Shown here piece after piece: positions 9,003 to 18,582 of a stretch of 64,000 bases of DNA. The DNA lies in the NCBI GenBank assembly GCA_012513435.1, contig JAAZCE010000007.1, positions 1-64,000 on the forward strand, written 5' to 3'. A model generated the notes under the pieces. The model searched no databases. It was not told the origin of the DNA and saw nothing but the letters and a program-made list of their open reading frames with translations. The stretch is from Clostridiales bacterium. Lineage in GTDB: Bacteria; Bacillota; Clostridia; Peptostreptococcales; Anaerovoracaceae. Numbering within the stretch: the first letter of the stretch is position 1; the number at the start of each line of letters is the position of its first letter. The translations under genes and the position numbers were made by a program.

Positions 9003-10700
9003 ATGACAACTATTTGGCTTTTGGCTTTTTCAATTTTAATATTTGTATTCTCAATTTTGTATTTCTATATGTTTTCAAGAAAGCAGGAACAGTTCATGCA
9101 GTTTTGGGGATTCTCATGGGTTGCTTATTCCTGCAGCCTCCTTTGCCTGTTCATTTATCTGGTCTATTCAAAGGAGTTGTTTTTGGAATTGAGAAAAATA
9201 ATAGATATGATAAACATACTGCTTCTTCTTTTAGGAGCCTACTCATTCATGCACGTTAAGGCTCCTGTGTATTGGTACAAATTTTCCCTGTATCTTCTCC
9301 TTCTGGCGGGCATGTGTATGATGTATGGTACTGAGCTCCTGTCCTTTTACCTTCCCATTTCCATTTACCAACTGGTTATTACCGCGTTCCTCTGTTATAA
9401 CGTGTTTAAAAAATGGGATATTCCAAGGGGAGAGCGTATAATCTCCACAGCCTCATTTTTGTTCTGGGGAGCCGGCAAAGCGATTTTTTCAATCGTGGAG
9501 ATATTCAATGCTACAGCCTTCAACTACATGTTGGAAATCATCCTTTCCAACATAGTTAATTTCTGCATACTTACTATCTACGTGGTATACACACGGAAGG
9601 AAAATGACCTTACAAACAACATCTACAAAACAATAGTCGAAAACACCAGCGATGCTATATTTTACTACAAATTAAATCCTGAGCACGCTTTTGAATATAT
9701 CTCTCCTTCCATAGAGAACCTTACCGGCTACAGCCCCTCGTTTTTTTACAACGACCCCAACCACCTTATGGCACTTTCATTGAACCCTAACATCAATATT
9801 CTGGAATCCCTTATTAGTGGAGCCAAAAGCAGAGAACCCTATGTAGTTGAGCTGGCAAGAAAAGATGGGGAAGTTTTTTGGGCTGAATTCACATCAAAGG
9901 TCATCGAAAACGACTCAAAGGAGCCTATTGCTTTGGAAGGAACTCTTCGTGATGTGACCAAATTTGAAACCGCTGAGGTTGAGCATATCAATGCAATCAA
10001 CAACCGAAACAAGCTTTTGTCTTATATTTCTCACGAATTGCGCACCCCTATTACCTCAATAGCAGGATATCTTACCGCTATCAGTGACGGAACCCTGTCA
10101 AGTAATGAAGATAGAAAGGAAGCCTTAGAGATAATAACAGGCAAAACCATGACCTTAAAAAGGCTTATTGATGATATGGATCAGCTTTCCAAACTTGAGA
10201 ATCACCAGTTCACATTTGAATATATCACCTGTACTGCCGGCGAAATCGCCGAAATGCTTATAGCCGACAATATAGAACACATTGATGACAATGAATTCAA
10301 AATAACCCTCGACTACAACTTAAAAGAGCTCAACAAATGGTGGATAATAGTAGACAGAAGCAGAATCAACCAGGTTTTTTCTAACCTTATCACCAATGCA
10401 CTTAAATATTCTCTGGTCAAGAAGGAGCTTCATGTGGAATTTAAAACAGATGACGCCAGTGAACATTTTATCGTTTCCGTGCATGACTGCGGTATCGGCA
10501 TAAAGGATGAAAACATCCCTAAAGTATTTGATAAATTTTACAGAGATAATGACAAAAGCCTTAAAATCGAGGGTCGAGGTCTGGGTCTTACGATATGTAA
10601 GGAAATCATAGCCGCTCATCGCGGTGATATTTACGCAGAAAGTACCTATGGACAAGGAAGCACTTTTACATTTATAATACCATTATACATGGAGGTGTAA
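9003..10700 (+). CDS. Membrane sensor histidine kinase with PAS domain
   Basis: A 565-residue sensor kinase. The first ~200 residues hold about seven hydrophobic helices (a MASE-like membrane sensor), followed by a PAS domain (about 210-330, IVENTSDAIFYYKL), the dimerisation/phospho-acceptor H-box SYISHELRTPITSIAGY with the phosphorylated His at residue 344, and a GHKL ATPase domain with N box NLITNALKYS, G1 DCGIGI and G2 GRGLGL. It is followed one base later by its response regulator. The position beside two SSS symporters suggests it senses their substrate or the membrane state; this is inference. Confidence 0.93.
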   Translation: MTTIWLLAFSILIFVFSILYFYMFSRKQEQFMQFWGFSWVAYSCSLLCLFIYLVYSKELFLELRKIIDMINILLLLLGAYSFMHVKAPVYWYKFSLYLLLLAGMCMMYGTELLSFYLPISIYQLVITAFLCYNVFKKWDIPRGERIISTASFLFWGAGKAIFSIVEIFNATAFNYMLEIILSNIVNFCILTIYVVYTRKENDLTNNIYKTIVENTSDAIFYYKLNPEHAFEYISPSIENLTGYSPSFFYNDPNHLMALSLNPNINILESLISGAKSREPYVVELARKDGEVFWAEFTSKVIENDSKEPIALEGTLRDVTKFETAEVEHINAINNRNKLLSYISHELRTPITSIAGYLTAISDGTLSSNEDRKEALEIITGKTMTLKRLIDDMDQLSKLENHQFTFEYITCTAGEIAEMLIADNIEHIDDNEFKITLDYNLKELNKWWIIVDRSRINQVFSNLITNALKYSLVKKELHVEFKTDDASEHFIVSVHDCGIGIKDENIPKVFDKFYRDNDKSLKIEGRGLGLTICKEIIAAHRGDIYAESTYGQGSTFTFIIPLYMEV

Positions 10701-10701
10701 T

Positions 10702-11418
10702 ATGGCACATGAAAAAATACTCGTAGTAGATGACGAACATGCAATCAACAAACTGGTATGCTCCTATTTGACAAAGGAACAGTTTAAGCCATTCCCCGCC
10801 TATACGGGAGAGGAGGCTCTGTCCATATTAAAAAAAGAAAAACCGGATCTCATGATTCTGGACATCATGCTGCCAGACACCGAAGGAACATCCCTTTCCC
10901 TTGAAATGAGAAAGTATTCCAATGCTCCTATCATATTCTTAAGCTGCAAAACCCAGGAGATGGATAAGATAATAGCACTGTCCGCAGGGGGAGACGACTA
11001 CATAACCAAGCCCTTTATGCCGGGAGAACTGATTGCCCGAATAAAGGCTCATTTGAGAAGGCAGAACTCTCTTTACAAGGCAAACTACGATGAAGATGCA
11101 AACATCTTTGAGTGTGAGGACCTGAAAGTGGACTTTGATACCCACGAAACCCATATCAATGGTAAAGAGATAAGCCTTACCTCCAAGGAGTTCGAAATTC
11201 TTAAGCTGCTAATAGAAAATCCACGCAAGGTCTTCCCTGTTTCCCAGATTTTTGAATCCGTTTGGAAATCCACTTATATGGAAAATGACGGTCGCTCGGT
11301 AATGGTATACATAAGCACTCTCAGAAAAAAGCTGGAGCATGGTCCCGATTCACCTAATTATATAATAAGTGTTCGCGGAGTCGGCTACAAATTCAACCAG
11401 TCTTTGATTAAGGAGTAA
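10702..11418 (+). CDS. OmpR/PhoB-family response regulator
   Basis: A 238-residue DNA-binding response regulator. The receiver domain has the acidic pair in VVDDEH, the phospho-acceptor Asp in MILDIMLPD and the conserved Lys in ITKPF. The winged-helix DNA-binding domain fills the C-terminal ~100 residues (LTSKEFEILKLL, then VRGVGYKF). The start lies directly after the kinase stop, preceded by GGAGGTGT, so the pair forms one operon. Likely targets are the divergent symporter genes. Confidence 0.95.
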   Translation: MAHEKILVVDDEHAINKLVCSYLTKEQFKPFPAYTGEEALSILKKEKPDLMILDIMLPDTEGTSLSLEMRKYSNAPIIFLSCKTQEMDKIIALSAGGDDYITKPFMPGELIARIKAHLRRQNSLYKANYDEDANIFECEDLKVDFDTHETHINGKEISLTSKEFEILKLLIENPRKVFPVSQIFESVWKSTYMENDGRSVMVYISTLRKKLEHGPDSPNYIISVRGVGYKFNQSLIKE

Positions 11419-11436
11419 AAACAAGGCAATTTAAAA

Positions 11437-11472
11437 AAGCATCCTCTTTTATTTTTTAAAAAAAGGGTGCTT
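11437..11472. terminator. Convergent terminator hairpin after the response regulator
   Basis: Nine-base arms AAGCATCCT and AGGGTGCTT (one G-T pair) enclosing an A/T-rich loop. It ends the kinase-regulator operon and overlaps the 3' end of the convergent DUF3311-like gene, so it may serve both. Confidence 0.6.
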
Positions 11473-11694
11473 TCCCCAAGACGTCTTATAAGCGTAAAAT
11501 AACACACTGCAAATATACAGCCAACAGCATATTATATACCCATACAGAAACGGAAGCCCCAGTATAAAGGGCTCTACCCTGTCGCATACAAAGAGAATCC
11601 CCGGAAACTCACTCATAGCAAATCCCACGCTAAGCAATATGCCTATGACCAGTTTTCTCTTATTTATTTTTTTCTTTTTTTTCTCATATCTCAC
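11449..11694 (-). CDS. DUF3311-like small membrane protein
   Basis: An 81-residue protein with a very basic N-terminus (KKKKKINKRK) and two hydrophobic helices. The stretch RVEPFILGLPFLYGYIICCW resembles the core of DUF3311, small proteins often encoded beside sodium:solute symporters. Here the SSS genes are 2.5 kb away on the far side of the two-component system, which makes a link to them possible but unproven. Confidence 0.6.
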   Translation of the reverse strand: MRYEKKKKKINKRKLVIGILLSVGFAMSEFPGILFVCDRVEPFILGLPFLYGYIICCWLYICSVLFYAYKTSWGKHPFFKK

Positions 11695-11720
11695 TGAATC
11701 ACCACCGGTCTTTCAGTCTG

Positions 11721-13124
11721 TTACAGGGCTATTCCCAACAGTACAGAAGCTATCAACAGGAATGTCACGGCCGATACCATGTCCGTAAGGGAAGATATCA
11801 TCGGCGTAGCCATCAATGCCGGGTCAATGCCTATCTTTTTGGCAGCCATAGGCAGCAGTCCTCCAAGAAGCTTGGCGAATATCACTATGATTATCATAGA
11901 TATAGCCACAGTCATTCCTATCATAATGCTTTGACCATCTACAAAGACCACCTTGGCCAAGTTAAGCGCACTGAGGATAATGCCTAATATCACACTTATC
12001 CTTAACTCCTTCCAGAAGACCTTGAGTGCGTCTTTCAAACCTATGTCGTCTACAGCCATACCTCTTATTATAAGAGTCGCCGCCTGAGAGCCTGTATTTC
12101 CCCCGGTTCCCATAAGAAGCGGCAAGTATGAAACCAAAACTATCACCTGAGACAGCACAGCTTCAAATTTTCCTATTATAGTTCCTGTTATCATCAGTGA
12201 AATAGTAAGGAATATAAGCCATGGCAATCTGTTCCTCACATGCCTGAACACTCCCATATCAAGGTATTCCGTGTCCGAGCCGTCCATAACTCCTGCCATT
12301 CTTTCTATGTCTTCAGTGGTTTCCTCTTCAATAACATCCAGAATGTCATCTACGGTTATTATTCCTACAAGACGATGTTCCTTGTCCACAACGGGAATTG
12401 CAAGAAAGCCGTATTTCTTAAAGGATTCAGCAACCTCCTCCTGGTCATCGTAAACGTTTACGTACACGTAATCCGTATTCATCAGCTCGGATATTCTTAC
12501 ATTATCATTGGCCACAACCAGGGACCTTAAGGACACTATACCCTCAAGTTTACGCCCGCCCCTTTTCACATAGCATGTATAGACAGTTTCGCTGTCCATT
12601 CCCTCTCTCTTTATGTGAGCCATCGCCTCACTGACGGTCATGGTTTCCTGCAGACTTATATAATCCGGAGTCATAAGGCTTCCGGCACAGGTATCAGGAT
12701 AATTCAAAAATGTATTTATAAGCTTGCGTTCTTCCTTAGGTGTCTTTTCGAGAATCTTATCTACTATATTGGCAGGCAGCTCCTCCAGAAAGTCTATCTT
12801 ATCGTCAAAGTCAAGTTCTTCGATAATATAGGATATTTCTCTGTCTGTAATTCCCCGGACTATTGCCAACTGGTCGTCTGACGGCAGATATGAAAAGACT
12901 TCAACTGACACGTCCTTAGGGAGCATCCTAAATAATATTATAGTCTTTTCGACCTCAAGTTCATCCAGAACTTCTTCAAGAATTTCGCCGATATCAACCT
13001 CGTTGTACTTCAAAATCAAATCTCTAGCCTTGAAGTAGGATTTTTCGCCTAAAAATTTTATTATCCGCTCTGTATCCTCTTCAAATTGCTGCATCTTCGC
13101 ATCCATATACATTGTTTCAGTCAT
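11721..13124 (-). CDS. mgtE: Magnesium transporter MgtE
   Basis: A 467-residue magnesium channel. In order: the N-terminal helical domain of about 130 residues, two CBS domains (about 130-255) that bind magnesium and close the pore, and a five-helix membrane domain with the signature GTGGNTGSQAATL. It imports Mg2+ down the membrane potential and is gated by cytosolic Mg2+. I start it at the ATG at 13124 (MTETMYM) because GGGAGG lies seven bases upstream. I see no M-box riboswitch in the 290 bases before it. Confidence 0.95.
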   Translation of the reverse strand: MTETMYMDAKMQQFEEDTERIIKFLGEKSYFKARDLILKYNEVDIGEILEEVLDELEVEKTIILFRMLPKDVSVEVFSYLPSDDQLAIVRGITDREISYIIEELDFDDKIDFLEELPANIVDKILEKTPKEERKLINTFLNYPDTCAGSLMTPDYISLQETMTVSEAMAHIKREGMDSETVYTCYVKRGGRKLEGIVSLRSLVVANDNVRISELMNTDYVYVNVYDDQEEVAESFKKYGFLAIPVVDKEHRLVGIITVDDILDVIEEETTEDIERMAGVMDGSDTEYLDMGVFRHVRNRLPWLIFLTISLMITGTIIGKFEAVLSQVIVLVSYLPLLMGTGGNTGSQAATLIIRGMAVDDIGLKDALKVFWKELRISVILGIILSALNLAKVVFVDGQSIMIGMTVAISMIIIVIFAKLLGGLLPMAAKKIGIDPALMATPMISSLTDMVSAVTFLLIASVLLGIAL

Positions 13125-13328
13125 TATATCGCCTCCCTTCTCTTTAGTGGCACAACGCACCGTTCTAAGTATAGCAAATTTTTATTATAAATCAAATGTT
13201 TTATTATTATTCCTCATAATAGGCGTGTGGATTATTTTAGAAGGGTCACTTCTTACACCCGTTGAAAATACTCATTTTTGAGACATTTATCAGAAAATTA
13301 GAACTTTCCATCTCATATGTGAAACTCA

Positions 13329-13357
13329 TTGACGTGAAATTATCAAAGTGATATATT
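13329..13357 (+). promoter_or_regulatory. SigmaA-type promoter of gdhA
   Basis: TTGACG at 13329-13334 and TATATT at 13352-13357 separated by exactly 17 bases, about 60 bases before the gdhA start codon. This is the best promoter match in the 250-base gap between mgtE and gdhA; the rest of the gap shows no other feature. Confidence 0.6.
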
Positions 13358-13416
13358 TAACTTAACAAGGCATTACCAAACTTTGCGAAATTTTATTTAA
13401 AAAGAGGAGAAAAAAA

Positions 13417-14784
13417 ATGTCAAATTATGTAGAAAGATGTATTGAGCTTTGTAAGCAAAATAACCCTGGCGAAGTTGAATTTCACCAGACAGTAGAAGAA
13501 GTACTTACTTCATTGGCACCTGTAGTTGAAAAGCACCCTGAATATGAAAAGGCTGCTATTCTTGAAAGATTAACTGAACCTGAAAGAGGAATCACTTTTA
13601 GAGTAGTATGGACTGACGATGCTGGTAAAGTACAGATTAACAAAGGGTACAGATATCAGTTTAACAGCGCAATTGGACCTTACAAAGGCGGATTAAGATT
13701 TGCTCCAAACGTATATCCTGGAATCATTAAGTTCTTAGGATTTGAACAGATCTTCAAGAACAGCTTAACTGGTCTGCCTATTGGCGGTGGCAAGGGCGGT
13801 TCAGACTTCGACCCTAACGGCAAATCCGATGCTGAAATCATGAGATTCTGCCAGGCTTTCATGACAGAGTTATACAAATATATTGGGCCTTACACAGACG
13901 TACCTGCAGGTGACCTCGGTGTTAGTGGAAGAGAAATCGGATACTTATTCGGACAGTACAAGAGAATCGTTGACAGATACGAAGGCGTATTAACCGGTAA
14001 GGGAATTCCTTATGGTGGACTCCTTGGAAGAGCAGAAGCTACTGGATTCGGTATCGTATGGTATGCCGAAGAAATGTTAAAGGCTAACGGCGAAGACATG
14101 AAGGGTAAGAACGTTGTAATCTCAGGATTCGGTAACGTAGCTTGGGGTGCTGCTTGGAAATTACAGCAGTTAGGAGCTAACCTTCTTGCGTTCTCAGGTC
14201 CGGACGGATACATCTATGATCCTGATGGAATCAACACTGATGAAAAGGTTGCTTTCCTCCTTAAATTAAGATCTTCAGGTAAGAATATCTGTGCACCTTA
14301 CGCAGAAAAGTTCCCTAACGCTACATTTACAGCAGGAAAGAAGCCTTGGGGAGTTTGCCAGGACTTCGGAGCTAGTGTGGATTTATTCATTCCTTGCGCA
14401 ATGCAGAATGACGTTCATATGGAAGATGCTAAGAATATCGTTGAATCAGGTTGCAAGTTCTACTGCGAAGGAGCTAACATGCCTACAACTAACGATGCAT
14501 TAGTTTACCTAATGGACAAGATGGTTGCTGTAGGACCTGCTAAGGCTGCTAATGCCGGTGGTGTTGCATGCTCATGCATCGAAATGGGACAGAATGCAGG
14601 ACACACTGTATTCCAGCACGAAGACGTTTACAAACAGTTACACCAGATCATGAAAAACATCTACAATTCATGTGCAGATGCTGGTGAAGCTTACTACGGA
14701 AACAAGAATGCTTTAGTACAGGGTGCTAACATTGCTGGATTCTTAAAGGTTGCTAATGCAATGATGGAACAGGGCATAGTATAA
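13417..14784 (+). CDS. gdhA: NADP-type glutamate dehydrogenase
   Basis: A 455-residue hexameric-type glutamate dehydrogenase interconverting glutamate with 2-oxoglutarate and ammonia. The substrate-binding segment GGGKGGSDFDPNGK contains the catalytic lysine, PAGDLGVSGREIG follows, and the dinucleotide fold begins at VVISGFGNVAWG. Length and motifs match the NADP-linked (GdhA) subgroup. An AAGAGGAGA ribosome site precedes the ATG. The codons are strongly biased (AAG, GGA, GCT, AAC), as expected for a highly expressed gene, and it is flanked by its own promoter and terminator, so it is monocistronic. Confidence 0.96.
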   Translation: MSNYVERCIELCKQNNPGEVEFHQTVEEVLTSLAPVVEKHPEYEKAAILERLTEPERGITFRVVWTDDAGKVQINKGYRYQFNSAIGPYKGGLRFAPNVYPGIIKFLGFEQIFKNSLTGLPIGGGKGGSDFDPNGKSDAEIMRFCQAFMTELYKYIGPYTDVPAGDLGVSGREIGYLFGQYKRIVDRYEGVLTGKGIPYGGLLGRAEATGFGIVWYAEEMLKANGEDMKGKNVVISGFGNVAWGAAWKLQQLGANLLAFSGPDGYIYDPDGINTDEKVAFLLKLRSSGKNICAPYAEKFPNATFTAGKKPWGVCQDFGASVDLFIPCAMQNDVHMEDAKNIVESGCKFYCEGANMPTTNDALVYLMDKMVAVGPAKAANAGGVACSCIEMGQNAGHTVFQHEDVYKQLHQIMKNIYNSCADAGEAYYGNKNALVQGANIAGFLKVANAMMEQGIV

Positions 14785-14814
14785 AACTCGCAAAGGTTTG
14801 AGCCTATATACAAT

Positions 14815-14845
14815 AAAAACCCGAAGCACAATGCTTCGGGTTTTT
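14815..14845 (+). terminator. Intrinsic terminator of gdhA
   Basis: Perfect 14-base arms AAAAACCCGAAGCA and TGCTTCGGGTTTTT with a three-base loop and a T-tract. It also suits transcription arriving from the convergent thioesterase gene. Confidence 0.93.
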
Positions 14846-14893
14846 ATTTATTCACATATCCATTGGGAACCTATTTGCTTTTCTGTCTGGATA

Positions 14894-15592
14894 TTAAGCC
14901 TTCATCTTGGCCTGGAATACCATAGTATAGTCTTCCAGCCTGCCTTCGGCTATTGTGATTTCTTCCTTCTTCTCACTGTAAAAGAGTATCTCATCACCGC
15001 GCATGGTTTCCTTGTTAAAATAAATAACAAAATCCCTGTAATAGCAATCTCCTGTTATGTCACCTACAAACTCCGCATACCGGCAGTTGTTGGTGTGCAT
15101 ATTGCCGTCAAGATCGAACTCCTCTACAACATGTGTGCCTGCGGGACTTACCTCATCAATGCGTATCTTGGGGAATCCCTCGTTTATATACTCTGAATTA
15201 TGGTCTACATTTTCAACACCAAAATCCACCTTTTCCACTTTTCGCGTCACGAAATTCAGAACACACCACTGGCTTGTCCCTTCAAGGACCACCCTTCCAT
15301 CTTCGCCATATATGAAATAATCACGAAAATACGTAACTGCCCTTTTCTTCCTTTGGCATGTACTTATAACGTATTCCTCATCCGTAGACAAGCTTTCATA
15401 AAGTCTATATTTGAGCTTAGAAAGCACCCATATGCAATTGTCCTTCTTGATATCCTCTATTCCGAAGCCCTCCGATGCAACGTGGCCCGATGCTATTTCC
15501 TGAAAGTGATAGAGAAGCCTGTCAGCTCTCATAATGCCTTGGCTGCTCAGCTCATCGGCACTAAATTCAAATTTTCTCTTATATTCACCCAT
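14894..15592 (-). CDS. Acyl-ACP thioesterase
   Basis: A 232-residue double hot-dog enzyme of the plant FatA/FatB-like bacterial family (PF01643) that releases free fatty acids from acyl carrier protein. The second hot-dog opens with DLDGNMHTNNCRYAEF, which holds the conserved Asn/His active-site positions. The N-terminal half has the expected YHFQEIASGH helix. It lies 26 bases downstream of the ABC permease and may be co-transcribed, but no functional link is clear. Confidence 0.9.
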   Translation of the reverse strand: MGEYKRKFEFSADELSSQGIMRADRLLYHFQEIASGHVASEGFGIEDIKKDNCIWVLSKLKYRLYESLSTDEEYVISTCQRKKRAVTYFRDYFIYGEDGRVVLEGTSQWCVLNFVTRKVEKVDFGVENVDHNSEYINEGFPKIRIDEVSPAGTHVVEEFDLDGNMHTNNCRYAEFVGDITGDCYYRDFVIYFNKETMRGDEILFYSEKKEEITIAEGRLEDYTMVFQAKMKA

Positions 15593-15618
15593 TTTTACCT
15601 CCTCGGCTCTATGAATTC

Positions 15619-18564
15619 TTATTCTATGGATTTTAAGGCTTCCGCCATATTTATGCGCTTTAGTTTCTGTCTCATTATCACATCGACCACAAGGGAAAAC
15701 CCTATAACAATAATTACCGTTAAAATATAACTCTTTATCTCAATGACTTCATTGAAGGATACCATGTCCACGACTATCTGATTCATGATAAAAGCGTGAA
15801 GTATGTAGCCAAGAGGGATGCCCACTATTATCCCCATTACCGTAAGGACCAGATTTTCTCTGAACACATAGGTACCCGTCTCCCTCGGATAGAATCCCAG
15901 AACCTTGATGGTGGCAATCTCTCTTTCCCTCTCCGTAATGTTAATATTGCTTAGATTGAACAAAACTATAAAGGCAAGAGCCCCTGCACAGCCGATAACA
16001 AGAATAACGATAAAGTTTAGACTTTCCATCATGTCATTTACATGAATCTTGGTATCCTCATTCAAAAATGCCCCGGCAGCTCCATCAGTCTCGTTCACCT
16101 TGGCAGAGGCATCACGAATGTCTACACCATCTTTGAAGGTCAAAAACAGCAATATAGGCTCGTAATCCTTATTGAACACATCTTTGTAGGTGTTCTCATT
16201 GATATAAATATAATTGCTTACGTAATTTTCATATATACCCGAAATAGTAAGCTCCGCTTTCTTTGTATCATCATACTTAACCTCTATCCTGTCTCCTGTA
16301 TTAAGCTCCAGCTTCTCTGCAAGCCCGTCTGATACCAGGGCCTCCCCATTTTCCGGCAGCTTCTGCTTAACCCCATGATTTTTGAAGCTAACAGACTTGC
16401 TAAGATTCTCATCGGCGCTTATCATCAGATAGCAAGTCTTGCTAACGCCATTCCCCGAAGCGTTCACAGCCACCTGCTCCACTCTTGTAGCATTCTCAAT
16501 ATCATCTCTATTAACCTGATTTATCTGCTGGTATTTATCATCGTCAATGGCCTCGGAAAACATAACCGTAGTATCATAGGTCTCTACCTTAGAATACTGA
16601 TGGTCAGCTAATCCCGCCACAGAATCGTTAATGCCGAAGCCCGCTATGACAAGAGCTGTGCATCCCGCAATGCCCAATATCATCATGGTCATTCTCTTCT
16701 TATATCTGAATACGTTTCTGGCAGATACCTTATGTAGGAACTTCAATTTTTTCCATAGAAAAGTAATTTTTTCCAGGAATATCCTCTTCCCTGCCTTAGG
16801 CGCTCTCGGCCGCAATATCTCGGCCGGAGTGCCTTTTAGCTGACCGCGGCACGCCATATATGTGGTTCCCGCCGAGCAGATAAGTGAAACTACGAGAGAT
16901 ATAATGGCAAGAGTAACATTAAAATGAAATTCAAGCTCGGCAAATCCGAACATCATGCCGTAAGCTGTCCATATGGCCACAGGAAAATATTTTGACCCTG
17001 CCAGAAAGCCTCCAACACAGCCTATTACTGCGGCGGAGCCGGAATATAGCATATATTTCCACATTATCCTTCCCTTGGTATAGCCAAGAGCTCTAAATGT
17101 TCCTATCTGAGTTCTCTCCTCCTCTATCATACGGGACATGGTCGTAGAACACACCAGAGCCGCAATGAGAAAGAAAAACACAGGGAAGACTTTGGCTATG
17201 CCGTCTACTATCTCTGAATTGCTTTCAAAGTTGGAATATCCTCCGTTATCATCTCGTGTCTGGACATAGAGCTTGGGCTTGTCAAGGTCAGCCAGCTCTT
17301 TCTCTCCGGACTTAAGGTCTTTTTCTGCCTTTGTAAGTTCTACTTCAGCCTCCGCAAACTTCGCATCGGCTTCAACCTTCCCTTCTTCATACTGCCGGTA
17401 TCCTGTCCGAAGCCCCTTTTCTCCAGAAGCTATTTCTTTTTCCCTAGCCGCTATCTGCGAGAGACCTCCCTCCATTGCCTGCAAAGCCCCCTCTGTCTGA
17501 GCTATCTGAGTTTTCAAGCCCTGTATCTTTTCAGGGCTTTGAGGCACTTCGCTTTCAGCCAATGCCAAATCCTGCCGCAGCTGTGCAAGGCCCGCTTCCG
17601 TACTGCTCTTTTGATCTATCAGATCAGCCTTTTGAGATGCCAATGTGACCTTTCCGCTGTTAAGCTCTGCCCTTTTCTCATTCAAAAGATTCTTTGAATC
17701 AGAAAGGGTTTTATAGGCGTCAGCTTTTTCCTTTGCAAATTCAGCCTTGCTCTCTTCAAGCGCTTTCCGCCCTTCGTCTATTTCCTTCTGAGCCTCAGCC
17801 TTTATATCTACAAAGCGTATATTCCCCCGCTTCTGGGCGGTATCGGTAATTGCCCCTTCTGCAGCCTTTATATTATCATCGTACTCCTTGCTGTAAATAT
17901 AGCCCTGCTCCTTGCAGGTAAGGAACATCTCGGTATAGTATTCCGACGTGAAGCAGTCTCTTTGAAGATATACGAATCCAGATATGCTGCCATCTCCCAG
18001 AGAGGTGGTTCCTCGCTCCGTCTTCAACACATAATAAGGCGACCTTACTATCCCCACTATGGTATAGCTCTCATCGTTAAATGCTTCCTGCGTCTCAGTG
18101 TCGTTTTCCTTGGTGACCTTTATTTCCCTTCCAAGGTACTTGCTGCCGGCAAAGTGCTCGTCAACTACACATTCCTTGTCGTTTTTAGGCAGTCTGCCGT
18201 CCAGCATCTTCAGATTGTTTATATCCTGCATGATGGAATGAGCCCTCAATATGACTGAATTCCCATTCATATCCTGAGAGAAAAAATCCATCGAAAAAGC
18301 ACCCTGGGCTGATTTGACTTCCTTCATATCGCCTAGAGCCTGGGCGTCCTCCTCAGTGAATCCGTAATTGGATAAAAGCCTATAATCATACATATTGTAT
18401 TCTGTGAAATATTTATTACAGGTCTTTAGCATGGCGGCTCTCGTGTCTTTTATTCCCACGAAAAAACCGACACCGAGAGCTATGATAGCGAGAATCGCTA
18501 TATACCTTCCCAAGCTGCCAAAAATAGTGCGCCTTATATTTTTCCTGTAAACTTTAGCCGCCAT
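15619..18564 (-). CDS. MacB/FtsX-type ABC transporter permease with long coiled coil
   Basis: A 981-residue permease with two FtsX domains. There is an N-terminal membrane helix (about 20-40), an extracellular domain, a long heptad-rich coiled coil from about residue 245 to 425 (EIDEGRKALEESKAEFAKEK and onward), three membrane helices, a second extracellular domain and three C-terminal helices. The family exports or extracts lipids, peptides or lipoproteins using mechanical force across the membrane. GGAGG precedes the ATG and the ATPase gene ends 18 bases upstream. The substrate is unknown. Confidence 0.9.
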   Translation of the reverse strand: MAAKVYRKNIRRTIFGSLGRYIAILAIIALGVGFFVGIKDTRAAMLKTCNKYFTEYNMYDYRLLSNYGFTEEDAQALGDMKEVKSAQGAFSMDFFSQDMNGNSVILRAHSIMQDINNLKMLDGRLPKNDKECVVDEHFAGSKYLGREIKVTKENDTETQEAFNDESYTIVGIVRSPYYVLKTERGTTSLGDGSISGFVYLQRDCFTSEYYTEMFLTCKEQGYIYSKEYDDNIKAAEGAITDTAQKRGNIRFVDIKAEAQKEIDEGRKALEESKAEFAKEKADAYKTLSDSKNLLNEKRAELNSGKVTLASQKADLIDQKSSTEAGLAQLRQDLALAESEVPQSPEKIQGLKTQIAQTEGALQAMEGGLSQIAAREKEIASGEKGLRTGYRQYEEGKVEADAKFAEAEVELTKAEKDLKSGEKELADLDKPKLYVQTRDDNGGYSNFESNSEIVDGIAKVFPVFFFLIAALVCSTTMSRMIEEERTQIGTFRALGYTKGRIMWKYMLYSGSAAVIGCVGGFLAGSKYFPVAIWTAYGMMFGFAELEFHFNVTLAIISLVVSLICSAGTTYMACRGQLKGTPAEILRPRAPKAGKRIFLEKITFLWKKLKFLHKVSARNVFRYKKRMTMMILGIAGCTALVIAGFGINDSVAGLADHQYSKVETYDTTVMFSEAIDDDKYQQINQVNRDDIENATRVEQVAVNASGNGVSKTCYLMISADENLSKSVSFKNHGVKQKLPENGEALVSDGLAEKLELNTGDRIEVKYDDTKKAELTISGIYENYVSNYIYINENTYKDVFNKDYEPILLFLTFKDGVDIRDASAKVNETDGAAGAFLNEDTKIHVNDMMESLNFIVILVIGCAGALAFIVLFNLSNINITEREREIATIKVLGFYPRETGTYVFRENLVLTVMGIIVGIPLGYILHAFIMNQIVVDMVSFNEVIEIKSYILTVIIVIGFSLVVDVIMRQKLKRINMAEALKSIE

Positions 18565-18582
18565 AGCACATCCTCCGCAGAC

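Noticed and set aside
13125..13416. Possible M-box magnesium riboswitch before mgtE or gdhA
   Set aside because: No M-box-like stems or expression platform are visible; the gap is short and holds the gdhA promoter.
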